Translations under genes and position numbers: made by a program | Notes under the pieces: generated by a model | What the model was told of the DNA's origin: nothing | Databases searched by the model: none | The model's input: only the letters and a program-made list of their open reading frames with translations | Part shown: in pieces, positions 53,116-61,618 of the stretch | How positions within the stretch are numbered: position 1 is the first letter of the stretch | Layout: each line of letters opens with the position of its first letter | Source: Limnephilus marmoratus | Taxonomy: Eukaryota; Arthropoda; Insecta; Trichoptera; Limnephilidae | DNA: 64,000 bases | Direction of reading: 5' to 3' | Assembly (NCBI GenBank): GCA_917880885.1 | Contig: OU862927.1 | Coordinates: 42,001,571-42,065,570 of the forward strand

Positions 53116-56067
53116 ATGTCTGAGAACTTTGATTATGATATTGCCGGTCCCAGTTGTACACGTGACAGTGGAAATGAAAGTTTTTTGAGTGCAAAACGAA
53201 GTCTAGATGAACGAAAGACGAAGCCAGCAAAAAAGCAGGGTAAGAAAGAATCAAAATTAATTAAAGCAATGAGTGACGATATGAATATTGTGCAAGGAGA
53301 TCGTAAAAGTGTGGAAAAACGAGATTTAACTGTTCACCAGAATAAATGCTTGGCTGGGACCAGTTCTAACGTGGAGCAAACGCGGGAAAATTTGGCATCT
53401 GAACGCGAATGGAATGATATGAGTTCTTTGCAATTGGAGAATAAGGTGGCGTATGACAGCAAAAAACAGAAAGCCGCTTTGAAAGCAAAAGAAGAAAGAA
53501 AGAACGCAAAAAAGATGGCGTATGACAGGATAAAGCAGGAAAAAAAAATGAAAAGAAAAGAATACGATCACAATCGAATAGTTCAGCAGAAACTTTTAGA
53601 TCAGTTGAAGCGTAGAAGTCCATCTGCAACTACTAGAAGAATGACGGAATCAATGATAGCATCAATTCCAATTTCAACAGCAGTTCCATCAGTACCAGTT
53701 CCAGTTTCAGTTCCAGTTTCAGTTTCATCAGTTTTGGTTCCATCAGTTTTGGTTCCATCAGTTTCAGTTCCATCAGTTTCAGTTCCATCAGTTCCATCAG
53801 TACCAGTTCCAGTTCCAACATCAATTCCAATTTCAGCTTCAGTTTCAGTTCCATCAGTTTCAGCTCTAGCACCAGTTCCAGTTAATGTGGCGTATGACAG
53901 GATAAATCAGGAAAAAAAAATGAAAAAAAAAGAATACGATCGCAATCGAAGAGTTCAGCGAAAACTTATAGATCAGTTGAAGCGTAGAAGTCCATCTGCA
54001 ACGACTAGAAGAATGACGGAATCAATGATAGCATCAATTCCAATTTCAGCAGCAGTTCCATCAGTACCAGTTTCAGTTCCAGTTTCAGTTCCAGTTTCAG
54101 TTTTGGTTCCATCAGTTTCAGTTCCATCAGTTTCAGTTCCATCAGTACCAGTTCCAGTTCCAACATCAATTTCAGCTTCAGTTTCAGTTCCATCAGTTTC
54201 AGCTCCAGCACCAGTTCCAGTTAATGTGGCGTATGACAGAATAAATCAGGAAAAAAAAATGAAAAAAAAAGAATATGATCGCATTCGAAGAGTTCAGCAA
54301 AAACTTATAGATCAGTTGAAGCGTAGAAGTCCATCTGCAACTACTAGAAGAATGACGGAGTCAATGATAGCATCAATTCCAATTTCAGCAGCAGTTCCAT
54401 CAGTACCAGTTTCAGTTCCAGTTTCAGTTTCAGTTCCATCAGTTTTGGTTCCATCAGTTTCAATTCCATCAGTTTCAGTTCCATCAGTTTCAGTTCCATC
54501 AGTTCCAGTTCCAACAACAGTTCCAATTTCAGTTTCAGTTCCATCAGTTTCAGTTCCATCAGCTTCAGTTCCATCAGTTCCAGTTCCATCAGTTCCAGTT
54601 CCATCAGTTCCAGTTTCAATTCCAGTTCCAGTTCCAGTGAATGATGTAATAGGTTTTGTAGCTGACGAGGTTTTGAATGTCGAAACGGTTTCTGCGCCCA
54701 GTATAGACCCCACTCCCAACAGAAGCAGACTGTCTCGAGCTACATTCAAATGTGCCATTGCAGGAACGTTGAATGCGGTCACTCCATCTGTTCATTATTT
54801 AGGTCTTTTAGATCGCGAGTGTACCGTCGCCCACTGCCGGGCTGTTCATTTTGAAGCTGAGAAAAATCGATTAAAACATAGTTGTTGTCATAATGGAAAA
54901 GTGTCTCTGAATCCACAGCCTGAGTATCCAGCCCAGTTCAAAGATTTTTTGTTAGGTAACGGTGAGAACGCCAAGAATTTCAGGTCGTTTATTAGGCAGT
55001 ACAATAACGCCAGTGCATTTGCGTCGTTTGGTGCTAAGGTTATTGATATTCCGGGCAGGGGTCCTTTTTGTTTAAAAATTTCAGGAGAGATATGTCATCT
55101 CACTTCCACTACGATAGAAGTCGGAGACAACGAGGTGCCGTGTTATGCGCAGCTATACGTTTACGACACAGATGCAGCAGTCAATCTACGCATGAATCAT
55201 CCGGCCAATGTAAATTGTTTTCAGGAAATCATGTCGGTTGTAGATAGGGTAATCCGTCAAGTAAGTCCTTATGCAGGTAGTTACCGGAATCTTCGAACTG
55301 CTGTTGAGGAAGAAGAGGCGCGTTGCAGAGAAAGCGGTGGTCCACAGCGTTTTGTTAGTTTGTTGTTTTCGCGTTCTTCATCTGATGATCAGAGGCGATA
55401 CAATGCTCCAACATCTACAAATGATGTCGGAATGGTCTTCGTTGCAGACCACGAAGGGAATCTGCCAGCCGACGTCGACATTGCTGTTTATCCAAATAGA
55501 TCGCATAATACGCAACGCATCAGCATTTTATCTCCACATTTGGATTCAATGGTTTTCCCTATTTTATTTCCTGCAGGAGAGTGTGGCTGGTCTGTGGACC
55601 TTCGGCATCACTCAAATTTTGCAACTCAAGTTCGAAATAGTGTCACTTTGCTTCAATTTTATTCGCATAAAATTGCTGTAAGGCGTTCTGTCTTCAACCC
55701 CATTCATTCTGCGGGGAAACTGTTTCAGCAATATATTGTTAATGCATATGTTCGTTGCGAGTCCCACAGGCTTACATATTTGAGGTTACACCAAAAGGAG
55801 TTGCGGGTGGAGTGTTATCAGGGATTGTTGGATCATTTAAACAACAGACATGTAGACCATGATATCCGTGCAGGAAACATCGTCATTTTACCTTCCACGT
55901 TCACTGGTAGCCCTAGGTACATGACTAAGATGTATCAGGATTCAATGGCTGTTGTTAGGAAATACGGTCGCCCAGACCTGTTTATCACGTTCACCTGCAA
56001 TCCTAAATGGCGTGAAATAAAAAATGAACTCCATCATTGGCAAAGCGCCTCAGATAGGCCAGATTGA
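53116..56067 (+). CDS. Helitron Rep-helicase, N-terminal part
   Basis: 983 residues from ATG 53116 to a TGA at 56065. Residues 1-134 are lysine-rich. Residues 135-508 are three repeats (see 53518-54640). A CX4C...CC cluster begins at residue 569 (CTVAHCRAVHFEAEK), typical of the Helitron N-terminal zinc-binding region. The Helitron_like_N domain follows (AYVRCESHRL, LPSTFTGSPRYM, then RPDLFITFTCNPKW near the end). The same frame continues past the stop into the Rep catalytic motif, so the TGA is a nonsense mutation rather than a natural end. Rep would nick and rejoin DNA in rolling-circle transposition. Confidence 0.88.
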   Translation: MSENFDYDIAGPSCTRDSGNESFLSAKRSLDERKTKPAKKQGKKESKLIKAMSDDMNIVQGDRKSVEKRDLTVHQNKCLAGTSSNVEQTRENLASEREWNDMSSLQLENKVAYDSKKQKAALKAKEERKNAKKMAYDRIKQEKKMKRKEYDHNRIVQQKLLDQLKRRSPSATTRRMTESMIASIPISTAVPSVPVPVSVPVSVSSVLVPSVLVPSVSVPSVSVPSVPSVPVPVPTSIPISASVSVPSVSALAPVPVNVAYDRINQEKKMKKKEYDRNRRVQRKLIDQLKRRSPSATTRRMTESMIASIPISAAVPSVPVSVPVSVPVSVLVPSVSVPSVSVPSVPVPVPTSISASVSVPSVSAPAPVPVNVAYDRINQEKKMKKKEYDRIRRVQQKLIDQLKRRSPSATTRRMTESMIASIPISAAVPSVPVSVPVSVSVPSVLVPSVSIPSVSVPSVSVPSVPVPTTVPISVSVPSVSVPSASVPSVPVPSVPVPSVPVSIPVPVPVNDVIGFVADEVLNVETVSAPSIDPTPNRSRLSRATFKCAIAGTLNAVTPSVHYLGLLDRECTVAHCRAVHFEAEKNRLKHSCCHNGKVSLNPQPEYPAQFKDFLLGNGENAKNFRSFIRQYNNASAFASFGAKVIDIPGRGPFCLKISGEICHLTSTTIEVGDNEVPCYAQLYVYDTDAAVNLRMNHPANVNCFQEIMSVVDRVIRQVSPYAGSYRNLRTAVEEEEARCRESGGPQRFVSLLFSRSSSDDQRRYNAPTSTNDVGMVFVADHEGNLPADVDIAVYPNRSHNTQRISILSPHLDSMVFPILFPAGECGWSVDLRHHSNFATQVRNSVTLLQFYSHKIAVRRSVFNPIHSAGKLFQQYIVNAYVRCESHRLTYLRLHQKELRVECYQGLLDHLNNRHVDHDIRAGNIVILPSTFTGSPRYMTKMYQDSMAVVRKYGRPDLFITFTCNPKWREIKNELHHWQSASDRPD
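53518..54640 (+). repeat. Coding tandem repeat, 3 units with VPSVSVPSV tracts
   Basis: Units begin at 53518, 53890 and 54229 (residues 135, 259, 372). Each has a basic module (AYDRINQEKKMKKKEYDR, KRRSPSATTRRMTESMIASI) followed by 50-80 residues of V/P/S repeats encoded by GTT, CCA and TCA codons. Units are close to identical in the basic module and vary in V/P/S length. Such a region is not a usual part of Helitron proteins. Confidence 0.85.
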
Positions 56068-56540
56068 GTTGCACGAGTGTTCCAGCTTAAGGTTGATGAA
56101 TTCATCGCAGATATAGTTAAAAAGGAGGTGTTCGGTAAGGTTTTAGCTTACGTTTACGTAATTGAAGAACAAAAGAGAGGTTTGCCGCATCTTCACGGTC
56201 TGTTCACTCTTAGTGAATTAGACAAGTTAGAATTACCTCCAGAGATAGACAATGTCATTAGCGCAGAATTACCTGACAGAGAAAGGGACCAGGATTTGTA
56301 TAATGCGGTTATAAAACATAATATTCATGGCCCATGTGGTACCGTCAATCCTGAAGCAATTTGTATGGTTGATGGAAAGTGTTCTAAGAAGTTTCCAAAG
56401 GCATTTCGAAATGAAACCGAAGCAGATGTGAACGGCTATCCAGTGTACAAACGACGTGACAATAGTTTAGAAGATCACACATGTAGAGGGTTCAAAATTG
56501 ATAATAAATTTGTCGTCCCGTACAATCCATATTTGACTAG
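56068..56540 (+). pseudogene. Helitron Rep catalytic segment between nonsense codon and gypsy insertion
   Basis: Same frame as 53116-56067. It reads VFQLKVDEF, then EEQKRGLPHLHGLFTLSE, with the metal-binding HUH motif H-L-H at 56188-56196. Further on are NIHGPCG, CSKKFPKAF, GYPVYKRR and FVVPYNPYLT. The frame enters the gypsy LTR at 56541; the apparent ORF end at 56580 is LTR sequence. In an intact copy it joins directly to 61619. Confidence 0.85.
56536..56540 (+). other. Left target-site duplication ACTAG
   Basis: ACTAG immediately before the TGTTAAATAC end of the gypsy element; repeated at 61614-61618. Confidence 0.93.
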
Positions 56541-56765
56541 TGTTAAATACAGACTCGAGTGTAGGCGAGGTTATTTATAAATAATGCGCGTATTGGCGAT
56601 ATGGATATTTATTATAAGTAATGGCTATAAATACGTCCTAGCTAACGTGTTGGCGGTTGGAAAAAGAGAGTGAGGAGAGGCCTGCATCTCCTTTTATATG
56701 CGGGATCACCTGTCTCGCTCTTGTATGGCCGGAAACAGGTGTGCCACCCTAAAACCTCTCTCACA
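56541..56765 (-). repeat. 3' LTR of the gypsy element
   Basis: 225 bp, same sequence as 61389-61613 as far as read. Confidence 0.94.
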
Positions 56766-56776
56766 TCCTCCCCTAC
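56766..56776 (-). other. Polypurine tract
   Basis: Minus strand GTAGGGGAGGA directly before the 3' LTR. Confidence 0.75.
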
Positions 56777-56959
56777 TTAAACGGGAGAATCCTGGCTACA
56801 TAAGTGATACCTATAGCTACATATTTCATACAATATATTTTATATTTCATATTTCACATTTAAAATTAACACATTACATTTAAAATTAACAAAACATTTG
56901 TTTTTGTTCTTTCTGTTTCCCTTCTGTCCATTTCTGTCCATTTCGACTGCGAAGTGCTG

Positions 56960-59900
56960 TCACCTGGGCCGAAGCCTTCCTTGCCATGGGTTAGACCTGA
57001 AACATGGAGAAACAGAATTAGAGACACTTCTATTACGTAACATACCGGAGAGATCTAATTCGTCCGTCGACAATTCCAACGTGTCAGACGCGAATTCCTG
57101 GTTATCTTCCTCCTGCCATGAAACATGTAATTCCTTTAGCTGGTCTAAATGTCTTTTCCACACCATATTAGACTTGTTAATTTTTATGAAATATATTTTA
57201 CTACCTTTTTTATCCACAATAACCCCAGGGACCCATAACCTATTACCCTGAGATCTGAAATCTCTAGTCATTACTTTCTGACCTATATTAAAACCTGATT
57301 TAACTCTACCCTTATATTGTCTTTTCTGATTGTTTTGGCTCTGAGTAACCTTTTTTATTACTTTGTTTCGTCGAGTAGAACCTGAACTACCCGTTCTATC
57401 CTCAATTTTCCTTGGAATCAGAGAGTCAAATACTGTTCTAATTTTTCTACCCATTAATAATACAGATGGCTCACATCCTGTTGTTGCGTGAACTGTATTC
57501 CTATAGTCTGCTAAAAAGTTACCTAACTTTTCTTTATAATCTGAAGGAAATCCATTATGTTTACAAATTTTTTTAAGGAAATTTTTACAAGTCTTTACTG
57601 TAGCTTCAGCTTGCCCGTTGCTACTAGGGTGATTGACTGGACTAGTGATATGTTCTATCCCATTTTTCTTACAAAAATTTTCAAAATCCTCAGAACAAAA
57701 ACACGTACCATTATCACTAACTAAAGTTGCAGGAAAACCAAATTGCGAAAATAATCTATGAAGTATTTCGATATTTTCTTTTGAAGACAGACTGTTTACT
57801 TCCAGACACTCAATCCACTTTGAAGAAGAGTCTACCACCACTAAAAAATTTTTGTTATACAAACTACCATGATCAATATGTACCCTGAACCATACTTCAG
57901 GTTCATATGGCCACACTGCTAAAGAACTCTTTTGTGATTCTGGTTTAATTTCTAAACAATCTCTACAATTTTCCGTTATTTTCTCCAAATCTTGATTAAT
58001 TTTTGGCCACCAGACAAAGCTTTTTGCAATACCTTTAGTCTTAAAAACCCCTAAGTGAGATCTATGTAACATCTTTAAAACCTCTTGTCTTAAAGACTCA
58101 GGTACAACAACCCTATGTTGATATAAAACACACCCATTTATCAAAGACAATTCTAACCTTTTTTCCCAAAAAATTCTAATAAAGTTACCCCTTTGTGCCT
58201 TTTTTACTGATGCTGGCCAACCTTCGATAAGAAAATTTTTTACTTGACCTAACACATCATCCTTTTCGGTTTCGCTTTTTATCACGTCTAAAGACAAATT
58301 AAACCCATTATTCTCGAAATAATTAATGTAATCAGACTCTATCTCATCTTCACAGCTAACCTTTTCAATCGGACACCTGCTCAGAAAGTCTGAACAATTA
58401 TTTTTCGATTTTACATATTCAATTTTAAAATTAAACGAACCTAACATAATAGCATATCTCTGTAACCTTGACGCGGCAATCTTAGGTACTTCTTTATTTT
58501 CACCTAAAATTCTCACTAACGGCTGATTATCCACAGCTAAAATAAATTCTCTGCCGTACAAATATTGATAAAACTTCTTAATTCCAAAAATAATTGCTGT
58601 TGCTTCAATATCTAGAATAGAATAATTCTTTTCCGCTTTAGTTAAAGTTCTGCTTGCGAACCCAATCGGTCTTTCTACGCCATTTTGAAACCTATGAAGT
58701 AATGTTGCTGCTACCCCATTAAAACTACCATCTGTGACAAGTTTCACAGGTATATTTTCGTCAAAATGCGTTAAAATCCTATCCGAAGTTAATATTCTTT
58801 TAATTATCGCAAAACTATTTTCTTGTTCCGTACCCCATTGAAACTTAACATCTTTTTTAAGTAATTCGTATAATGGTGACAATATATTTGCCATATTTGG
58901 AATAAAATTACGATAATAACTAATCATACCTAATAAACTTCTTACATTATTTAAATCACTAGGTGCTGGTGCATTTAAAATGGCTTCTTTATTCCGTTCA
59001 CACGGTTGAATCCCTTGTTCACTTATTTTATAACCTAAAAACTCAATAACTTTTAAATTGAATTCACACTTGTCACTATTCACTGTTAGATTACAATGTT
59101 TCAACCTTTCTAACACGACACATACGTTTTTCTCTAAATCGTCTTCGTCTTCCCCTATCACGATAATATCATCCAAATAAAACGTCATGTTCTGTAATCC
59201 TGACAAACAATTTGCCATTGCCTTTGCAAATATAGCTGGCGCGGGAGATAACCCGTACACTAACCGCTTATACTGAAACAATCCTAAATGGGTATTGATT
59301 GTTGTAAAACGCCTACACTCCTTTTTTAAAACAAATTGACTATACGCCGATTTAAGATCGATTTTTGCAAAAACTTTCCCACCATTTACTTTCGTTAATA
59401 GCTCCTCTATCCTAGGTAATGGATATTTGTCAACTAATAACTGATTATTCACTGTCGATTTATAATCACCACATAATCTAATACTACCGTTTTTCTTAAT
59501 TACTGGAACAATTGGACTTGCAAACTCACTAAACTGGACTTGTTCTATAATACCGTCTGACAGTAAACTATCTAACTCCCTTTCGACTTTTTCTTTCAAA
59601 GCGAACGGCATAACTCTGTGATTACGAAATATCGGAATAGCGGTCTCTTTTAAAGTTAAATTCACTTCGTACTTATTAAATTTTCCTAGTTTATCCGTAA
59701 AAACTTCCGGGAATTTTTTTACTAATCGCTGCTTCAAAGTATTCTGTTTTATACTGTTTACGATTCCGTTAATCCCGACGTTAAAAAGATTCATAAAATC
59801 ACGCCCCACTATCGATAACGAAGCACTTGTGACAACAACAAATTTCAAATTGTGACACTGACCGTTAAATTCCACTTGTGGCGTAATTGTACCTACCACT

Positions 59901-60919
59901 TTCACGAGCGTATTGTCAAAACCCCGTAGACTAATGTCTTCGTGCACTAGCTTGATTCTACTGAATTTACTGAAATAACACTCCTTGGAAATTACGCAAC
60001 AAGATGCTCCAGAATCTACCATGAATTTACTCTTGATCCCGTCTAGTGAAACTTCAATAAAAAATGGTTCGACACTATTAACTTCACCCAACTTTGTGTC
60101 CGACAACAAAGTATTCACACTCTTACGTGTTGAGGAACGCTTGCACTGTTTTGCGAGATGACCCTTCGTACTGCAAATTTTACATAAATAATTTTTATAT
60201 CTACATTCCGTCGCGATGTGATTATTGTGACCACAAACGGTACAATTTTGTTTCACAGCGTTCGCTGGCGACTGTGACCATGCCCTGTTGCTATGCCCGA
60301 AACGCTTCACGTCTCTGTCTTTCACACGCGAATTATTAAAAGAGAGTCGACCGGCCTTGAGCTGTACATTAGCGTAAACCGTATTATCAACTCGGGACTG
60401 CGCTTGAGTTGAAGCTACGAGGTCAATGCACTCGGCGACTTGTAAACATTTTTCGAACGAGTATAATTCACCCTCGAGAAATAATTTTTCCCTTACCTTT
60501 CCTGGTTTACAACCTAAAACAAAGAAATCCCTTAAATTTACTGATAAACTATTCCCAAATTTGCAATTAGTAGAAAGAGACTTTAACCGCACTGCAAACT
60601 CACGGATTGATTCGTCATTTCTTTGTTTAGCACTGTAAAACTTAGATCTCTCTTCAAAAAAACATTTCGTTGAACAACAATACTCATCAAGTTTAGATAT
60701 CAAATCTTCTAACTTAATATCTGTTACCTTTTTAGGAATGCACAAATTAACCAATAAGGAAAAACAATCATCTTTCAATGCATTCAGGAAAATAGCCCTT
60801 TTTTTATCATCCGATGCAAACTTTTCATCATTCACGAGGAGAAATTGTCCGAGGCGGACCTTGAAGTTCTCCCAGTTCCCGTCACGCAAACTGAAGGACT
60901 CCAATCCTCGAGACTCCAT
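56960..60919 (-). CDS. Gypsy gag-pol polyprotein
   Basis: I choose the ATG at 60919 (1319 residues), where Gag-like sequence begins (MESRGLESFSLRDGNWENF). The frame stays open 56 codons further upstream to an ATG at 61087, but that part is hydrophobic leader-like. Residues from 60919: zinc knuckles 226-239 and 246-259 (CTVCGHNNHIATEC, CKICSTKGHLAKQC); protease DSGA 302-305; reverse transcriptase with YLDD 581-584; RNase H from TDGSF 729; integrase HHCC zinc finger 952-988 and catalytic D1016, D1069 (SDNG) and E1105 (NGQAEATVK). All catalytic residues are present. It makes particle, protease, polymerase and integrase. No frameshift between gag and pol. Confidence 0.94.
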   Translation of the reverse strand: MESRGLESFSLRDGNWENFKVRLGQFLLVNDEKFASDDKKRAIFLNALKDDCFSLLVNLCIPKKVTDIKLEDLISKLDEYCCSTKCFFEERSKFYSAKQRNDESIREFAVRLKSLSTNCKFGNSLSVNLRDFFVLGCKPGKVREKLFLEGELYSFEKCLQVAECIDLVASTQAQSRVDNTVYANVQLKAGRLSFNNSRVKDRDVKRFGHSNRAWSQSPANAVKQNCTVCGHNNHIATECRYKNYLCKICSTKGHLAKQCKRSSTRKSVNTLLSDTKLGEVNSVEPFFIEVSLDGIKSKFMVDSGASCCVISKECYFSKFSRIKLVHEDISLRGFDNTLVKVVGTITPQVEFNGQCHNLKFVVVTSASLSIVGRDFMNLFNVGINGIVNSIKQNTLKQRLVKKFPEVFTDKLGKFNKYEVNLTLKETAIPIFRNHRVMPFALKEKVERELDSLLSDGIIEQVQFSEFASPIVPVIKKNGSIRLCGDYKSTVNNQLLVDKYPLPRIEELLTKVNGGKVFAKIDLKSAYSQFVLKKECRRFTTINTHLGLFQYKRLVYGLSPAPAIFAKAMANCLSGLQNMTFYLDDIIVIGEDEDDLEKNVCVVLERLKHCNLTVNSDKCEFNLKVIEFLGYKISEQGIQPCERNKEAILNAPAPSDLNNVRSLLGMISYYRNFIPNMANILSPLYELLKKDVKFQWGTEQENSFAIIKRILTSDRILTHFDENIPVKLVTDGSFNGVAATLLHRFQNGVERPIGFASRTLTKAEKNYSILDIEATAIIFGIKKFYQYLYGREFILAVDNQPLVRILGENKEVPKIAASRLQRYAIMLGSFNFKIEYVKSKNNCSDFLSRCPIEKVSCEDEIESDYINYFENNGFNLSLDVIKSETEKDDVLGQVKNFLIEGWPASVKKAQRGNFIRIFWEKRLELSLINGCVLYQHRVVVPESLRQEVLKMLHRSHLGVFKTKGIAKSFVWWPKINQDLEKITENCRDCLEIKPESQKSSLAVWPYEPEVWFRVHIDHGSLYNKNFLVVVDSSSKWIECLEVNSLSSKENIEILHRLFSQFGFPATLVSDNGTCFCSEDFENFCKKNGIEHITSPVNHPSSNGQAEATVKTCKNFLKKICKHNGFPSDYKEKLGNFLADYRNTVHATTGCEPSVLLMGRKIRTVFDSLIPRKIEDRTGSSGSTRRNKVIKKVTQSQNNQKRQYKGRVKSGFNIGQKVMTRDFRSQGNRLWVPGVIVDKKGSKIYFIKINKSNMVWKRHLDQLKELHVSWQEEDNQEFASDTLELSTDELDLSGMLRNRSVSNSVSPCFRSNPWQGRLRPR

Positions 60920-61370
60920 GTTCCCAATGCCCAGAAGGTACCCAAATAGAGAGAAAGAAAACAGAAAAAACAAAAACTTCCCAATGAGGCTTCTTCTTCT
61001 GCCGTCTGCTCCCTGGACCCTGCTCCGGAAACTGCTCCTTGACCCTGTGAATTGATGGCTCCTTCCAGACCCGTCACACAGTAACACCGATGGCTACCCC
61101 AGATCACTCCTGCGACCTGGATCTCCGATCCTTGACCCTCAGAGATGTCGATTGACGCTGGACCTCCCGTGCTTCCCCCTTCCGAAAAGCTGGCTGGCTC
61201 CCGTGTCTTCTTGCACTTCACTCCTTGCAGTGAAGTGTTGGAATAATTTCGGTCCGGCCTTTCTTACCGACCCGAAATAATAATGTTACCGCGTATTTTT
61301 GCCAAATTTTTGTGCCAAATTTTTTTGCGCGTCGATTCTTTACGCGATCTGCCGTATTGTCAGAATCGTG

Positions 61371-61387
61371 TACCGTAGGCTGCGCCA
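61371..61387 (-). other. Primer binding site of the gypsy element
   Basis: Minus strand TGGCGCAGCCTACGGTA starts one base after the 5' LTR; TGGCGCAG is common in insect gypsy elements. Confidence 0.75.
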
Positions 61388-61388
61388 C

Positions 61389-61613
61389 TGTTAAATACAG
61401 ACTCGAGTGTAGGCGAGGTTATTTATAAATAATGCGCGTATTGGCGATATGGATATTTATTATAAGTAATGGCTATAAATACGTCCTAGCTAACGTGTTG
61501 GCGGTTGGAAAAAGAGAGTGAGGAGAGGCCTGCATCTCCTTTTATATGCGGGATCACCTGTCTCGCTCTTGTATGGCCGGAAACAGGTGTGCCACCCTAA
61601 AACCTCTCTCACA
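61389..61613 (-). repeat. 5' LTR of the gypsy element (promoter)
   Basis: 225 bp. It drives minus-strand transcription of gag-pol in an active element. Identical by eye to the 3' LTR. Confidence 0.94.
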
Positions 61614-61618
61614 ACTAG
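61614..61618 (+). other. Right target-site duplication ACTAG
   Basis: ACTAG after the LTR end; the Helitron frame resumes as ACT AGG AAA. Confidence 0.93.

Larger units (their letters stand above)
56541..61613 (-). mobile_element. Ty3/gypsy retrotransposon (Mag-like), full length
   Basis: 5073 bp with 225-bp LTRs (TGTTAAAT...TCTCACA on plus), 5-bp duplication ACTAG, primer site, polypurine tract and one uninterrupted gag-pol ORF on the minus strand. The LTRs show no difference by eye, so insertion is recent. Two zinc knuckles in a fused gag-pol with short LTRs suggest the Mag lineage. No env ORF. Confidence 0.94.

Noticed and set aside
53326..54782. Minus-strand ORFs rich in ELKLME-type or TDGTETDGT-type repeats
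   Set aside because: They are antisense readings of the V/P/S codon repeat in the Helitron gene and have no independent support.
56898..61055. Plus-strand ORFs within the gypsy element
   Set aside because: Antisense to the intact gag-pol frame.
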